From Candidatus Methylacidiphilales bacterium (GTDB taxonomy: Bacteria; Pseudomonadota; Gammaproteobacteria; JASGCS01), in the NCBI GenBank assembly GCA_030054035.1, contig JASGCS010000001.1, positions 213,515 to 270,279 on the forward strand: a DNA stretch of 56,765 bases. Reading direction: 5' to 3'. The notes beneath the pieces were generated by a model that worked only from the letters and a program-made list of their open reading frames with translations, had not been told where the DNA came from and did not search any database. Within the stretch, counting starts at the first letter, position 1. Every line of letters begins with the position of its first letter. This document shows, piece by piece, positions 33,295 to 43,994 of this stretch. Both the position numbers and the translations under genes were made by a program.

Positions 33295-34036
33295 TACTTC
33301 TTCTCAAATAGAGAATAAAAGGAGATGTAATATAAATCAAGGTGACTAAAAATATCGTGTCATATAAAGCATACTCGTAAAGTGTTTGCAGTATTAGTAC
33401 TAGTAAAGCAGCTAAAAATAAATACCCACCGAACTGAACGCGATTATTTAATCGCAAATCTTTAAAACTATAGTATGGAAATTTACTGACCATTAAAAAA
33501 CCCAAGACAAGTGTAATTACAATTGATGGGACAATTAAAAATTCTTGCGACCATTGATGTTCGATTGAGAGACCTACAAAAGAAGCAACAGTAAGCGCGG
33601 CGATTGGAGAAGGTAAACCTTGAAAAAACCTCTTATCAACAACAGTTACACTAGTAAATCTAGCTAATCTAAACGCTCCAGATGCTAAATATGAAAACGC
33701 AATTGCCCAAGAAAAAAATGGTTTAAACCCATAGTTTGCTAAACTAGAAAGAATCCATTGGTGCATAAGTAATGCCGGGGCCAAAGCAAAAGCTATTGTA
33801 TCTGAAATACTATCGAAACTTGCACCAAAATCACTCTGCACATTTAACCATCGTGCAATTCTTCCATCTATAAAATCAGCGATCATAGCTAAAAGCATAA
33901 AGTAAATTGCGATCTCGTACTGCGCACGCACAACTGAAACAATGCATTGAAATCCAAAAAATAGCGCTAACAAAGTTATGCTATTAGGTAGCCAAAATAA
34001 CACTTGGCGCTTTCTCGATCCGGAAAGATTATTCAC
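33272..34036 (-). CDS. pssA: CDP-diacylglycerol-serine O-phosphatidyltransferase
   Basis: The 254-residue product is a multi-span CDP-alcohol phosphatidyltransferase. The DG..AR..(8)G...D...D signature is complete ([20 protein letters not shown], then ISD). It makes phosphatidylserine, the precursor of phosphatidylethanolamine. It overlaps ilvC by 8 nt, as the ilv-pssA order in Pseudomonas and Betaproteobacteria would predict. Confidence 0.95.
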   Translation of the reverse strand: MNNLSGSRKRQVLFWLPNSITLLALFFGFQCIVSVVRAQYEIAIYFMLLAMIADFIDGRIARWLNVQSDFGASFDSISDTIAFALAPALLMHQWILSSLANYGFKPFFSWAIAFSYLASGAFRLARFTSVTVVDKRFFQGLPSPIAALTVASFVGLSIEHQWSQEFLIVPSIVITLVLGFLMVSKFPYYSFKDLRLNNRVQFGGYLFLAALLVLILQTLYEYALYDTIFLVTLIYITSPFILYLRRSIKRPSAS

Positions 34037-35057
34037 TTCTTTCAGTTATTTTTTTATTTTTAGAAATCCAAGGCATCATGGATCTTAATTTTTTTCCAAT
34101 TATTTCAATAGGGTGCTCAGATTGCATCCTGCGCATAGCGTACATAGTTGGAGCCCCAGCTTGATTTTCTAAAATAAAATCTCTAGAAAAAGACCCTGAT
34201 TGAATATTATTTAGGATTTGCCTCATGCGATGCTTGACCTTAGCGTCAATCAAAACAGGTCCTTGTGTGAGACTACCATATTCTGCGGTATTAGAGATTG
34301 AATAATGCATATCAGATATGCCTCCTTCATACATTAAGTCTACAATAAGTTTAAGCTCATGTAGACATTCAAAATACGCCAATTCGGGATCATAGCCAGC
34401 TTCAACTAATGTTTCAAATCCAGCACGAACTAGGGCAGTTAGGCCGCCACAAAGCACAGCTTGCTCTCCAAATAGATCAGTTTCTGTTTCATTTTTAAAT
34501 GACGTTTCTATAATTCCACTCCTCCCCCCACCAATTGCTACGGCATATGCTAAGGCAAGATCAAGGGCTTGTCCTGAATGATTTTGATTTACCGCAACCA
34601 AACAAGGAACACCAGCACCCTCTTTAAAAGTAGATCTGACAAGATGTCCTGGGCCTTTTGGAGCGACCATAAAAACATCTGAAGTTGATTTAGGAATTAT
34701 TTGTCCGTAATGAATATTAAACCCATGAGCAAACGCAAGAGCGGCATCAGATTTGCAGTATGGTTCTATCATGGATTTATAAATTGTACGTTGACTTTCA
34801 TCAGGTGCTAAAATCATAATAATATCAGCTTTTGCTACTGCACTAGCAACTTCTGCAACTTCAATACCAAAAGTTGAAACCCGTTTCCAGTTCGCAGATT
34901 CTTTTCTAAGCGCAACAACTACGCTAATACCTGAATCATGTAGATTTGCCGCATGAGCATGCCCTTGAGAACCAAAACCAACTATACATACAGTTTTAGT
35001 TTTAAGCAATGCTAACGCCTGTTTTGAAACATCTTTATCATATTTTACTTGTATCAT
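34029..35057 (-). CDS. ilvC: Ketol-acid reductoisomerase
   Basis: The 342-residue class I enzyme has the NADPH site [20 protein letters not shown] with RKES after it. It also has the catalytic metal-binding segments [10 protein letters not shown] and [17 protein letters not shown], and ends with the family's C-terminal helices. It catalyses the second shared step of valine, leucine and isoleucine synthesis. It overlaps ilvN by 4 nt. Confidence 0.97.
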   Translation of the reverse strand: MIQVKYDKDVSKQALALLKTKTVCIVGFGSQGHAHAANLHDSGISVVVALRKESANWKRVSTFGIEVAEVASAVAKADIIMILAPDESQRTIYKSMIEPYCKSDAALAFAHGFNIHYGQIIPKSTSDVFMVAPKGPGHLVRSTFKEGAGVPCLVAVNQNHSGQALDLALAYAVAIGGGRSGIIETSFKNETETDLFGEQAVLCGGLTALVRAGFETLVEAGYDPELAYFECLHELKLIVDLMYEGGISDMHYSISNTAEYGSLTQGPVLIDAKVKHRMRQILNNIQSGSFSRDFILENQAGAPTMYAMRRMQSEHPIEIIGKKLRSMMPWISKNKKITERSE

Positions 35058-35572
35058 TGTTTTTCCTCTTGGTAATTATTATACCCAGCATAAGGCAACG
35101 CTAACGCGCCGCTCCGTGCCACCAGTATAAGATTGGTTTTATCCATTGTTTTAATTATAGAATCTATTGTATCGCTGTTTCCGTAAATTTCAATCATTAT
35201 TTTTGCTCCTCGCGTTTTAAGGCTATAAACAACATTTGCGTTAATGCAGTTTTTAATTATAGCATCTTTTACTAACTCGTTATTTGCAATTAATACTAGT
35301 GCAATTTCTCTTAGTTCAGCATTTTCCGTACTAACACTACATTGTGAAAACACATCTATAAGTTTTTCCAATTGACTACAAATTTGTTTAAGTATTGAAG
35401 ACTTGCCAATAGTAGTAATTGTCATATGTGACAATGTAGGGTCGGTTGTAGGAGCAACATTTAGCGCTTCAATATTATAACCACGCGCTGAGAAGAGATT
35501 AGCCACTCGTGCAAGCGCGCCTGGTTGATTTTCAAGTAATACAGAAATAGTAAACCGTTGTTTATCTTCCAT
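35054..35572 (-). CDS. ilvN: Acetolactate synthase small subunit
   Basis: The 172-residue product has an N-terminal ACT domain (about 7-80, [20 protein letters not shown]) and a second ACT-like half. It binds valine and the catalytic subunit IlvB, conferring feedback inhibition. It lies 2 nt after ilvB on the same strand. Confidence 0.96.
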   Translation of the reverse strand: MEDKQRFTISVLLENQPGALARVANLFSARGYNIEALNVAPTTDPTLSHMTITTIGKSSILKQICSQLEKLIDVFSQCSVSTENAELREIALVLIANNELVKDAIIKNCINANVVYSLKTRGAKIMIEIYGNSDTIDSIIKTMDKTNLILVARSGALALPYAGYNNYQEEKQ

Positions 35573-35574
35573 AC

Positions 35575-37287
35575 TTAAGCCAACTCTCTGTTAGTTGGAG
35601 CCACAAGCATTTCATGATGACCCTTGCCATGTTCAATCATTGGGTAAACATTCTCAGAAGGATCGGTAAGTATATCTACAAAAACTAATTGATCATGTCT
35701 AGCGAGCGCTTCTCGAAGACCTTGCTCTAATTGTGAAGGTTTTGTTATCTGCATTCCAACATGCCCAAAACTTTCTGACAAAGCCACAAAGTCTGGAAGT
35801 GCATCAATATATGATTGGGAATATCTAGAATTATAAAAAAACTCTTGCCATTGGCGGACCATACCCATATAGCGATTATTGAGGTTTATTATTTTAATTG
35901 GTAATTGGTATTGCTTAGCTGTTGAAAGTTCTTGAATACACATGATTATACTTGCTTCGCCAGTAACGCAGCAGACAATATCTTGTGGGAAAGCAAGTTT
36001 AACACCCAAGGCAGCAGGAAGGCCAAATCCCATGGTACCCAATCCTCCTGAATTTATCCAACGATTAGGTTTATCAAAATGATAATATTGCGCAGCCCAC
36101 ATCTGGTGTTGTCCCACATCAGATGTTATAAACGCTTCCCCTTTTGTGATGTCCCATAAAGTTTCAATAACTTTTTGAGGTTTAATCACTTCAGCGCTCA
36201 ATTGGTAATCCATACATTTTTTTGCTCTCCATAGATCAATGGAGTTCCACCATGACTCAAGTCGCTCTGGAGGGATATTCTCAGGAAGCTGCGCAAGTAT
36301 TTGCTGTAAAATTTCCTTAGCAGAACCGACTAGAGCCACTGTAGGTTGGATGATTTTACCGACACAAGAAAGATCAATATCAATGTGAATTATTTTCGCA
36401 AAGGGACAAAATTGTGACACCTCGCCAGTGACTCTATCATCAAACCGCGCTCCAATAGCCAACACCATATCTGACTCGTGCATAGCCCAATTTGCCTCTA
36501 AAGTACCATGCATACCTAACATACCTAGAAATCTTTTATCTGAAGCTGGAAATGCTCCAAGACCCATTAAGGTGCTCGTAATTGGAGCGTTGAGTTTCGA
36601 AACTAGCGTTCGCAATTCTTGTGAGGCATTTGCTAGCACAACTCCACCACCAGAGTAGATCACTGGTTTTTTAGCATTCAAAATAATATCAATTGCAAGC
36701 TTAATTTCATTGGAGCTTGGTTTGCTATTTGGATGATATGACCTTAGTGATACATTTTTCGGATAGATGAATTCAATCAATTTTTTTGGATCCGTTGTGT
36801 CTTTTGGTATATCAATTACTACAGGACCAGGCCGACCAGTGGTAGCTAAATAAAACGCCTTTTTTACTATCTCTGGAATTTGTTCAGCTGATTCAACTAA
36901 AAAATTATGTTTAACGATAGGTCGAGTTACTCCAAGGGTGTCTACTTCTTGAAACGCATCTGATCCAATAAAAGGTTTAGGGACCTGACCAGAAATGATT
37001 ATCATAGGAATCGAATCCATGTATGCTGTGGCTATTCCTGTGACTGCATTAGTAGCACCAGGTCCAGATGTTACTAACACTACCCCTGGTTTACCTGTAG
37101 CACGAGCGTAACCGTCTGCAGCATGGGTAGCGCCTTGTTCATGCCGAACTAAAATATGGGTAATGTCTTTTTGTTGAAATATCGCGTCATAAATATGGAG
37201 CACTGCCCCACCAGGATATCCAAAGATATAACGAACTCCTTCTTGTTTTAGAGATTCTAGTAAAGCTTGCGCGCCTGATAACTTCAT
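35575..37287 (-). CDS. ilvB: Acetolactate synthase large subunit
   Basis: The 570-residue ThDP enzyme carries the catalytic Glu in VRHEQGATHAADGYARA. The central FAD-type domain has GLGAFPASDKRFLGMLGMHG, and the ThDP/metal stretch reads TGEASIIMCIQELSTAKQY with NLNN downstream. The GEA replaces the canonical GDG; GEG is the form I recall in betaproteobacteria, so only the last Gly-to-Ala change is unusual. It begins branched-chain amino acid synthesis. No convincing attenuator is seen in the 115-nt gap to the divergent protease gene. Confidence 0.96.
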   Translation of the reverse strand: MKLSGAQALLESLKQEGVRYIFGYPGGAVLHIYDAIFQQKDITHILVRHEQGATHAADGYARATGKPGVVLVTSGPGATNAVTGIATAYMDSIPMIIISGQVPKPFIGSDAFQEVDTLGVTRPIVKHNFLVESAEQIPEIVKKAFYLATTGRPGPVVIDIPKDTTDPKKLIEFIYPKNVSLRSYHPNSKPSSNEIKLAIDIILNAKKPVIYSGGGVVLANASQELRTLVSKLNAPITSTLMGLGAFPASDKRFLGMLGMHGTLEANWAMHESDMVLAIGARFDDRVTGEVSQFCPFAKIIHIDIDLSCVGKIIQPTVALVGSAKEILQQILAQLPENIPPERLESWWNSIDLWRAKKCMDYQLSAEVIKPQKVIETLWDITKGEAFITSDVGQHQMWAAQYYHFDKPNRWINSGGLGTMGFGLPAALGVKLAFPQDIVCCVTGEASIIMCIQELSTAKQYQLPIKIINLNNRYMGMVRQWQEFFYNSRYSQSYIDALPDFVALSESFGHVGMQITKPSQLEQGLREALARHDQLVFVDILTDPSENVYPMIEHGKGHHEMLVAPTNRELA

Positions 37288-37402
37288 GGTTAATAGTTTG
37301 GTAAAATGGACTAGGGATTAAACATTTTTGATACATAAGTATTTTATACTAAACTCTAAGTTGGTGGCACAACGCCATTTTTACAGGCATTACCAATGGG
37401 TC

Positions 37403-38890
37403 ATGATTTCATTTCTGTACTTTTCAGCGTTATGTTTCTCCGTGAATTCGTATAGCACATCGTCATTTTTAGAATCTTCAAATATTCCAGAAATAGGTGA
37501 ATCCTCAGACAATCAAATTAGCAGTCAGGAGTATGTACGACTAGGGCTCGTGAATGTTCTTGCCTTAGCGCGAGTAAATGGTATTATCCAAGACCCACTT
37601 AGTGATTTTTACATTCAGCAGTTAGGGATGAAAATTTCTTCGAGTGTTGAGTTTAGCAACGAATCGGACTCAGAAACCTATTTTTTTATTGTAGCGAGCA
37701 GAGCCATCAACGCATTTGCAATGCCCGGTGGTTATATTGGATTAAACTATGGATTGGTAATCAATTCAAAATCTGAAGATATGCTGGCATCAGTAATAGC
37801 ACATGAGTTAGCACATGTTGCAAAAAGACATCTTTTAAGCGCAAAAGAAGAGGCAAGTAAAAATTCCGGGCTACTTATTGCAGGTATCATTGCAGGGTTA
37901 CTTGCCAGTGCTAGTTCAAAAACTACAAATAGCTCTATTGGAAACGCTCTGCTATTCGGTAGTCTAGGTGCAAGCGCGGAAAAGCAACTAAGTTTTTCTA
38001 GGAAACAAGAAGAGGAATCAGATTTGCTTGGACTCCAATATCTCTCAAGATCAGGATATGACCCAAAAGGAATGTTAGAGTTTCATGAACTACTTGCATC
38101 TCTCACTTCTGGAAGTCAAGTACCAGAGTATTTAAGCACACATCCTAATTCGGGAACTAGAATTGCTGAAATTGCATTAAGAACTGGACATCAAACTTCT
38201 GCTAACATACCTGTAACTATTCGACACACCTGGTTTCCATATATAAAAGTACGACTACATGCATTAGATGATTTGAAAGAAATTGCTTTACCCCAAGAAA
38301 ATGAATCACTGAATTCATTTGAACTTTACTCTATTGCTATGTGGCATCAACGAAATAAAAATTATGCTAAATCTAATTTATTTTATGAAAAAACCATCGC
38401 AACTGATCCAGACAATGAGTACCTACTCTATAGCCAAGCTGAAAATTACTATGATCAGAAAGAATTCTCTAAAGCAATTTCAATTTTAAAAAGACTCGTA
38501 TCGCTCTACCCTTACTTTACACCCGCAAGAATTCTACTTGCACAAAATTATATTGAAACAAAGGATACCATTAATTTTTGTAGCACGGTTGAGTATGCCG
38601 CATTGCCAACTTCAAGTAAAAGAGTTATTTATCTCCGCGATCAAATGGTTTTTAAACTCCGCGCTGATTGTAGCTTAGTGAAAGGAAAAATATTAGAGTA
38701 CCATTTATTGCTTGCTAATAGTATTCTTGCTTCTGGAAACATTCAAGGCGCATACCAACAACTAAAACTAGCCTTGCGAATCAAGAATAGCAATGAAAAT
38801 GAAAAGGTAATTATCCATAAACAATTACAACTTTTGCACGAATTAGACCCAGAAAACATCCCACAAATAAAAACTGAAAAAGGACAGTAA
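37403..38890 (+). CDS. BepA-like M48 metalloprotease with TPR domain
   Basis: The product is about 495 residues. A signal peptide (MISFLYFSALCFSVNSYS) is followed by the protease domain with VIAHELAHVAKRH (zinc site) and the downstream EEESDLLGLQYLSRSGYDP (third ligand). TPR-like helices then run from about residue 310 (MWHQRNKNYAKSNLFYEKTI) to the end. BepA-type proteins check LptD and BAM assembly in the periplasm. The frame is open back to a TTG at 37328, but the ATG at 37403 gives a proper signal peptide, and a possible -10 box (TATACT, 37345-37350) lies between the two. Confidence 0.9.
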   Translation: MISFLYFSALCFSVNSYSTSSFLESSNIPEIGESSDNQISSQEYVRLGLVNVLALARVNGIIQDPLSDFYIQQLGMKISSSVEFSNESDSETYFFIVASRAINAFAMPGGYIGLNYGLVINSKSEDMLASVIAHELAHVAKRHLLSAKEEASKNSGLLIAGIIAGLLASASSKTTNSSIGNALLFGSLGASAEKQLSFSRKQEEESDLLGLQYLSRSGYDPKGMLEFHELLASLTSGSQVPEYLSTHPNSGTRIAEIALRTGHQTSANIPVTIRHTWFPYIKVRLHALDDLKEIALPQENESLNSFELYSIAMWHQRNKNYAKSNLFYEKTIATDPDNEYLLYSQAENYYDQKEFSKAISILKRLVSLYPYFTPARILLAQNYIETKDTINFCSTVEYAALPTSSKRVIYLRDQMVFKLRADCSLVKGKILEYHLLLANSILASGNIQGAYQQLKLALRIKNSNENEKVIIHKQLQLLHELDPENIPQIKTEKGQ

Positions 38891-38929
38891 CAGATATTTA
38901 TTTGATAAAATAAACCCTCACCACACATC

Positions 38930-39005
38930 GGGTCGTTAGCTCAGTCGGTAGAGCAGCTGGCTTTTAACCAGTTGGTCGTAGGTTCAACTCCTACACGACC
39001 CACCA
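38930..39005 (+). tRNA. tRNA-Lys (anticodon TTT)
   Basis: The 76-nt gene has acceptor GGGTCGT/ACGACCC, D arm GCTCAGTCGGTAGAGC, anticodon loop CTTTTAA (anticodon TTT), T arm GGTTCAACTCC and an encoded CCA. It reads both AAA and AAG. It lies 39 nt after the protease gene. Confidence 0.97.
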
Positions 39006-39013
39006 TTGTCATT

Positions 39014-39046
39014 TAGCTTTAATTATTAGCTATTAGTCTTTTTTTT
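39014..39046 (+). terminator. Weak terminator candidate after tRNA-Lys
   Basis: TAGCT (39014-39018) and AGCTA (39028-39032) can pair, and an eight-T run follows at 39039-39046. The stem is only 5 bp and the element overlaps the end of the convergent Kef gene, so the call is tentative. Confidence 0.35.
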
Positions 39047-40748
39047 CAATGCTATTATTATGAACCTCACGCTGTTGCATGAGCAACTCTTGTATTCCCG
39101 ATTCTGGAAATGAATATGAATCTAAGATTGTAAATAATAACTGCATACTCATTTCAAATGTTTCAGTAACTAATATAGTTGCACCGTACCTTCTCAGTTC
39201 ATTTGCGTGTTTTTCATCTTTTGCTCGCACAATCACTTTTACGCTTTTGCTCTCTTTTCTTACCTGGATTAGCGTCTCCAAAGTTGAATCTGCGTTATCC
39301 ATAGTTAATACTACAACTTTCGCTTCACTAATTTTCATTCGTGAAATCAAGCCTGGAAGGTTTGGTCCTCCATAGTATAATTCGGGAAATTTAACTTTTA
39401 GCTGTTTGATTTTATCTAGGTCCTTTTCCAATGCAATAAACGAAATGCCTTGGTTCTTTAACGTAGTACCAATAAGTTGACCCACCCTGCCAAAACCGAC
39501 TAGTACTACATGGTTACTGATCTCTTGATGATTAAGACTATCCTCCACTTTATCTACATTAAAATATTTAAAAACTAAATTAGCAATTGGGTGAATACTA
39601 ATTAACGAGAAAACCACGACAAGATATGCAATAGACACTATTGCTCCAGAAAGCAGATGCAATTGTGAAGTGATAGACAACACCACTAGTGAAAACTCAC
39701 TGCCTTGAGAAAGCACACTTGCCATTCGTGTTGAATCACTCCAATGTTTATATCTAAGCATTCCAACAAAAATTATTACAATTGATTTGATCGTTAAAAC
39801 ACCGAGAAGTATAAATAAAATCGTAAGAGGATTCTCTATCAACATTGAAAGATTAACTGACATCCCAATAGAAATAAAAAAAACACCTAAAAGCAGGCCC
39901 TTAAAAGGAGTAATTACTGAAGCGATAGCATGTTTGAACTCGGTTTCTGCAAATAACAGACCAGCAACTAACGCACCTAAAGAAGATGAAACCCCAAATA
40001 TTTGGCAAATACTAATCATGCCAAATAAGACAAGCATTAATAATGCGTAAAAGGAATCAGTTTGATTTTTAAATATTAAAACTCTCATAATTGGATTAAG
40101 TATTTTAATTCCTAAAAGATATAATGCAGTAATTACAAAACAAGAAATCAGCGCGACTTCTAAGATTGTCAATACTATCTCAACACCGACCTGACTTGAA
40201 CTCGCAAAAAGTTCTAAAAACACAAGGGTGGGTATTACAAATAAATCTTGAAACAGTAAAATAGAAAGTATTCTTTGTCCGACCATAGTTCCTAATTGTG
40301 AAATATGTTCTAAATACGCAACCACGACAATGGTAGATGAAAAAGAAAGTGCCATTGCTAAAAAAATACTTTCTGATAATGAGAAGGCGTTAAGAATAAA
40401 AAAAACAGTTAGAAGACTAATTGATAAAAATATTTGCAAACTTCCATCGACCAGGACCCAAGCACGCATAGTAATTAATTTTGGAATTGATAACTCTAAT
40501 CCAATCATAAAGAGCATAAAAATGATACCGAGCTCACCAATCATGTGGTTTGTATTTGATTCCACGACAACGATATCTTTAATTGCAGGTAGATACTCAG
40601 CAATTATTGCTATTGAGGTTGGTCCAAAAATAACACCGGCAAAAATAAATCCCACGGTTCTATTTATAAAAAGCCGCTCTAAGAGCGGGACAAGGACTGC
40701 GACTAAAGATAAATAGAAGAGTAGACTAGTGAAAAAATGTATTTCCAT
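39033..40748 (-). CDS. Kef-type K+/H+ antiporter (CPA2) with TrkA-N domain
   Basis: The 571-residue product has about 12 spans of the CPA2 family (1-380), including FMLFMIGLELSIPKL and the ALSFSSTIVVVAYLE and LLFQDLF segments. A cytoplasmic RCK/TrkA-N domain with VVLVGFGRVGQLIG follows at about 410-530. Such proteins export potassium, with the RCK domain gating on nucleotides or glutathione adducts. It begins 6 nt after the TRAP large subunit gene, so it may be co-transcribed with that importer. Confidence 0.9.
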   Translation of the reverse strand: MEIHFFTSLLFYLSLVAVLVPLLERLFINRTVGFIFAGVIFGPTSIAIIAEYLPAIKDIVVVESNTNHMIGELGIIFMLFMIGLELSIPKLITMRAWVLVDGSLQIFLSISLLTVFFILNAFSLSESIFLAMALSFSSTIVVVAYLEHISQLGTMVGQRILSILLFQDLFVIPTLVFLELFASSSQVGVEIVLTILEVALISCFVITALYLLGIKILNPIMRVLIFKNQTDSFYALLMLVLFGMISICQIFGVSSSLGALVAGLLFAETEFKHAIASVITPFKGLLLGVFFISIGMSVNLSMLIENPLTILFILLGVLTIKSIVIIFVGMLRYKHWSDSTRMASVLSQGSEFSLVVLSITSQLHLLSGAIVSIAYLVVVFSLISIHPIANLVFKYFNVDKVEDSLNHQEISNHVVLVGFGRVGQLIGTTLKNQGISFIALEKDLDKIKQLKVKFPELYYGGPNLPGLISRMKISEAKVVVLTMDNADSTLETLIQVRKESKSVKVIVRAKDEKHANELRRYGATILVTETFEMSMQLLFTILDSYSFPESGIQELLMQQREVHNNSIEKKD

Positions 40749-40754
40749 GCCAAG

Positions 40755-42200
40755 TCACCTATAGGGATCGCTAGATGGTAAGCCATATCCACCTTGATCC
40801 GTGTTTAAATCGATGGTAGTTACATCAATAATTTTTTCAGTGTCTAAAAATATGGTTACGATTTCTGGAATAACTATAACTAACACTACTAATAACAATT
40901 GCAAACAAAGCCACGGAATCGCGCCTAGGTACATATCTTTGGAGCTTATATTTTTTGAAATTATTTTTTGCTTAAAGAGTGTGTCAGTAACTCCCCGTAA
41001 ATAAAATAATGCAAAACCGAAAGGAGGATGCATAAAGCTAGTTTGCATGGTCACACAAATCATTACCCCAAACCAAACCAAGTTAATATCTAACTTTACC
41101 GCGATTGGAACTAATAAAGGCAGGACAATAAATGCTATTTCAAAAAAATCTAGAAAAAATGAAAGTCCAAAAACCAGTAGGTTTGCTGCAATCAAGAACC
41201 CTAGTTGACCATAGGGAATCTCACTGATCAATTTTTCCACCCACTCATTACCATCTACTCCTTGAAAAACCAATGAAAATACTCTTGAGCCAATTAAAAT
41301 AAATACAACCATCGCTGTCAATCTCATTGAGGTTATAGTTGCGTCTTTAAAATATTGTATCGTGAGTTTTTTATAGCACAGCGCAAGCACCATCGCACCA
41401 AGCGCACCAAGCGCACCAGCTTCCGTTGGGGTTGCGATTGCAAAACTCATGCCAGGTAAACCACCCATACTTCCTAAAACTGTAAGTATCAAGATTGAAG
41501 TTGGCACAATATCTTTTAGACATTTTTTAATGAGCAGGTATCCTTGTAAGGAATTTTCTGTTCTAGGGATTATCGGTAAATCTTGTGGCTTGTATAAGGA
41601 CCAAAAAAATGTAAAGGCTAAAAAAAGCAACATTTGAATGATTGACGGCCCCCATGCACCTTGATACATAGCATTTACCGGAATTTGAAGCTGGTCTGCG
41701 AGTATTACCAGAACCAAGGAAGGTGGGATTAACTGGGTGATTGTTCCTGAAGCAGCTAATACACCAGTGGCAAATCGTAAATTGTAGTTGTGATGTATCA
41801 TGATAGGTAAAGAGATCATAGCCATTGCAATGATCTGACCAGCAACTGTTCCAGTAATAGCTCCGAGAATGAATCCAACTACTATGACCGCATAGGCTAA
41901 CCCTCCTCTAGTGTTACGAAAGAGTTGGGTAAGCGATTCAAGTAGCGATTCAGCTAAACCACAGCGCTCAAGAATAGCACCCATTAAAGTAAAAAAAGGG
42001 ATTGCCAGCAATAATTCATTTGATAAAATTCCAAAAATATTTAATGGCAAATTTAATAAAAATGATTCTGGAAACCACTTAAAGTATATGGCAACTCCAG
42101 CACAAAACAAGCCAAGTGCACTCAGACTAAAAACAACCGGAAATCCAATCAATAGAATTGCCACCAACCCAATAAACATTACGGGTGCAAAATATTCCAT
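40755..42200 (-). CDS. dctM: TRAP transporter large membrane subunit (DctM)
   Basis: The 481-residue product has about 12-13 spans and the DctM patterns PFFTLMGAILERCGLAESL, GFILGAITGTVAGQI and TPTEAGALGALGAMV. It is the ion-coupled translocation subunit. It follows dctQ after 13 nt and precedes the Kef gene. The longer C-terminal tail, with LNTDQGGYGLPSSDPYR, resembles TakM-type subunits. Confidence 0.94.
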   Translation of the reverse strand: MEYFAPVMFIGLVAILLIGFPVVFSLSALGLFCAGVAIYFKWFPESFLLNLPLNIFGILSNELLLAIPFFTLMGAILERCGLAESLLESLTQLFRNTRGGLAYAVIVVGFILGAITGTVAGQIIAMAMISLPIMIHHNYNLRFATGVLAASGTITQLIPPSLVLVILADQLQIPVNAMYQGAWGPSIIQMLLFLAFTFFWSLYKPQDLPIIPRTENSLQGYLLIKKCLKDIVPTSILILTVLGSMGGLPGMSFAIATPTEAGALGALGAMVLALCYKKLTIQYFKDATITSMRLTAMVVFILIGSRVFSLVFQGVDGNEWVEKLISEIPYGQLGFLIAANLLVFGLSFFLDFFEIAFIVLPLLVPIAVKLDINLVWFGVMICVTMQTSFMHPPFGFALFYLRGVTDTLFKQKIISKNISSKDMYLGAIPWLCLQLLLVVLVIVIPEIVTIFLDTEKIIDVTTIDLNTDQGGYGLPSSDPYR

Positions 42201-42213
42201 TCAAAATTTTCCT

Positions 42214-42759
42214 TTATTGCACATTTCTAACATTTTGAAAAAAGTCGCATTGCCCAGTACGTAAAAACACTAACCGTTTAATTAGCTCAGAAAAACCTTG
42301 CAATGAAACCAATGCAAAACCAATTGGTAAAGTGGACCAAACCGGAAAACGCAACAACCCACCAGCGTTTGGACTCATTTCACCACTAACCAACTTATTA
42401 ATGAAAATCCCAAATGAAAGATAGAAAAATAATGTCATAGTTGGGAGTAGAAAAAAAACAATGCCGAAACAATCTATCAACACTTGAGTGCGTTCACTAT
42501 ATTTTGAATATAGTATATCGACTCGAATATGCTCTCCCAATCTAAAAACTTGCGGAGCCCCAAACATTACCACACCAGCAAACAAATACCATTGTATTTC
42601 TAGAAAGGCATTTGAACTTAGATTAAGACTATATCTAACAATTGCATTTCCACTGCAAATCAAACAAGCACCGATTAAACATATAACCGCAACCCAGCCA
42701 GCGAAATCTGTACACCGATCAATCACCCTAGTGATCTTAAGTGCTAGATTCATAGTCAA
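42214..42759 (-). CDS. dctQ: TRAP transporter small membrane subunit (DctQ)
   Basis: The 181-residue product has four spans and the DctQ pattern EIQWYLFAGVVMFGAPQVFR, then GEHIRVDILY. It holds the large subunit in an active form. It lies 2 nt after the binding-protein gene. Its sequence alone does not show the substrate. Confidence 0.93.
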   Translation of the reverse strand: MTMNLALKITRVIDRCTDFAGWVAVICLIGACLICSGNAIVRYSLNLSSNAFLEIQWYLFAGVVMFGAPQVFRLGEHIRVDILYSKYSERTQVLIDCFGIVFFLLPTMTLFFYLSFGIFINKLVSGEMSPNAGGLLRFPVWSTLPIGFALVSLQGFSELIKRLVFLRTGQCDFFQNVRNVQ

Positions 42760-42761
42760 TT

Positions 42762-43892
42762 TTATAGCTTGTTCTGCATGTAACTATCAAATCCATGCTC
42801 AGCATACTTAAACCAACTCACGGTATTTTTTTGGAATTTCTGATAGTCAGTGTAGATTTTTTTCCATTGAGGGTTTGATTTTGCTATAGAGGCATATAAT
42901 TCTAACGAAGCCTGGTAAGCGGCATCCATAATTGGTTTTGGAGTTAGCTTGGTAATAGTTCCCTTTGCGATAATTTCTTTAAGGGCGTCTGGATTTCTGG
43001 CATCATATTTCGCAGTCATATCAATATGCGCAAAAGCACTGGCAACTTCTACGATTTGTTGGTATGATTTAGGTAACTTCATGAATGCATTTTTATTAAT
43101 GTATAAACTAAGTTGGGTAGATCCCTCCCACCAGGCCGGATATAGATAATGACTGGTGACTTTGTGTAAGCCAAGTTTAAGATCATCATAAGGACCAACC
43201 CACTCAGCACCATCAATAATTCCTTTTTCTAATGCTTGATATAACTCACCGCCAGGTAAATTTTGAGGTACTGCGCCTAACATTTTCAATACTTTTCCAG
43301 CAAACCCACCTACTCTAATTTTTAAACCTTGTAACGAGGCAATGGAAGAGATGTCTTTTTTATACCATCCACCCATTTGCGCCCCAGTATTGCCTATGGG
43401 AAAATTAATGATATTGTAACCTGCAAATAATTCGCGTAATAACGACAAGCCATTACCATCAAACATCCAAGCATTCATTTGCCTAGTGTTTAATCCAAAT
43501 GGTACGGCAGCATCTAAAGCGAGTGCGTCATTTTTTCCAAAATAATAATACCCTGCTGTGGCACCAGCCTCTACGCTTCCTTGACTCACTGCATCAAATA
43601 CCCCAAAAGGTGGAACCAATTCACCACCGGAATGAACAGAAATAATAAATTTACCTTCTGACATAATCTCAACTTGTTTTGCAAATACTTCAGCGCTACC
43701 ATAGATTGTATCAAGCGTTTTCGGAAAGCTTGATGCAAGCCTCCAGCGCACAATGGAGGAATCCGCAATAGCTGCCGCACTAGCTGTTGATTGGGTAGCA
43801 ATGAGCGCCCCTGCAATCCCCGAAACACCTGCGGATTTAATAAACGACCTTCTCGAATTTTTATTTTTTAATTGTGCTTTTTCCATTGTCAT
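42762..43892 (-). CDS. TRAP substrate-binding protein, TakP-like (2-oxo acids)
   Basis: The 376-residue product has a twin-arginine-type signal (SRRSFIKSAG, then an Ala-rich stretch), so it may be exported folded by Tat. The mature part shows WRLASSFPKTLDTIYGSAE, GLKIRVGGFAG and DGAEWVGPYDDLKLGLHKV, the pattern of the TakP family, which binds pyruvate and other 2-oxo acids. Substrate identity is inferred from that match. TAGGAG lies 9-10 nt before the ATG at 43892, which supports this start over the ATG two codons later. A divergent ABC gene begins 102 nt away. Confidence 0.9.
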   Translation of the reverse strand: MTMEKAQLKNKNSRRSFIKSAGVSGIAGALIATQSTASAAAIADSSIVRWRLASSFPKTLDTIYGSAEVFAKQVEIMSEGKFIISVHSGGELVPPFGVFDAVSQGSVEAGATAGYYYFGKNDALALDAAVPFGLNTRQMNAWMFDGNGLSLLRELFAGYNIINFPIGNTGAQMGGWYKKDISSIASLQGLKIRVGGFAGKVLKMLGAVPQNLPGGELYQALEKGIIDGAEWVGPYDDLKLGLHKVTSHYLYPAWWEGSTQLSLYINKNAFMKLPKSYQQIVEVASAFAHIDMTAKYDARNPDALKEIIAKGTITKLTPKPIMDAAYQASLELYASIAKSNPQWKKIYTDYQKFQKNTVSWFKYAEHGFDSYMQNKL

Positions 43893-43994
43893 AACTTATT
43901 GCTCCTATTTTTAGTTTTAGTTAGCGTAAGTGCTTATTATAAAAATTATATCACATAGTAGCGGTTTTTAATAATAAAGTATAATACATAAATA

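Noticed and set aside
35575-37287. IlvB GEA motif as a loss of function
   Set aside because: GEG is a usual form in betaproteobacterial IlvB as I recall it, the Ala change is mild, and the rest of the active site is intact.
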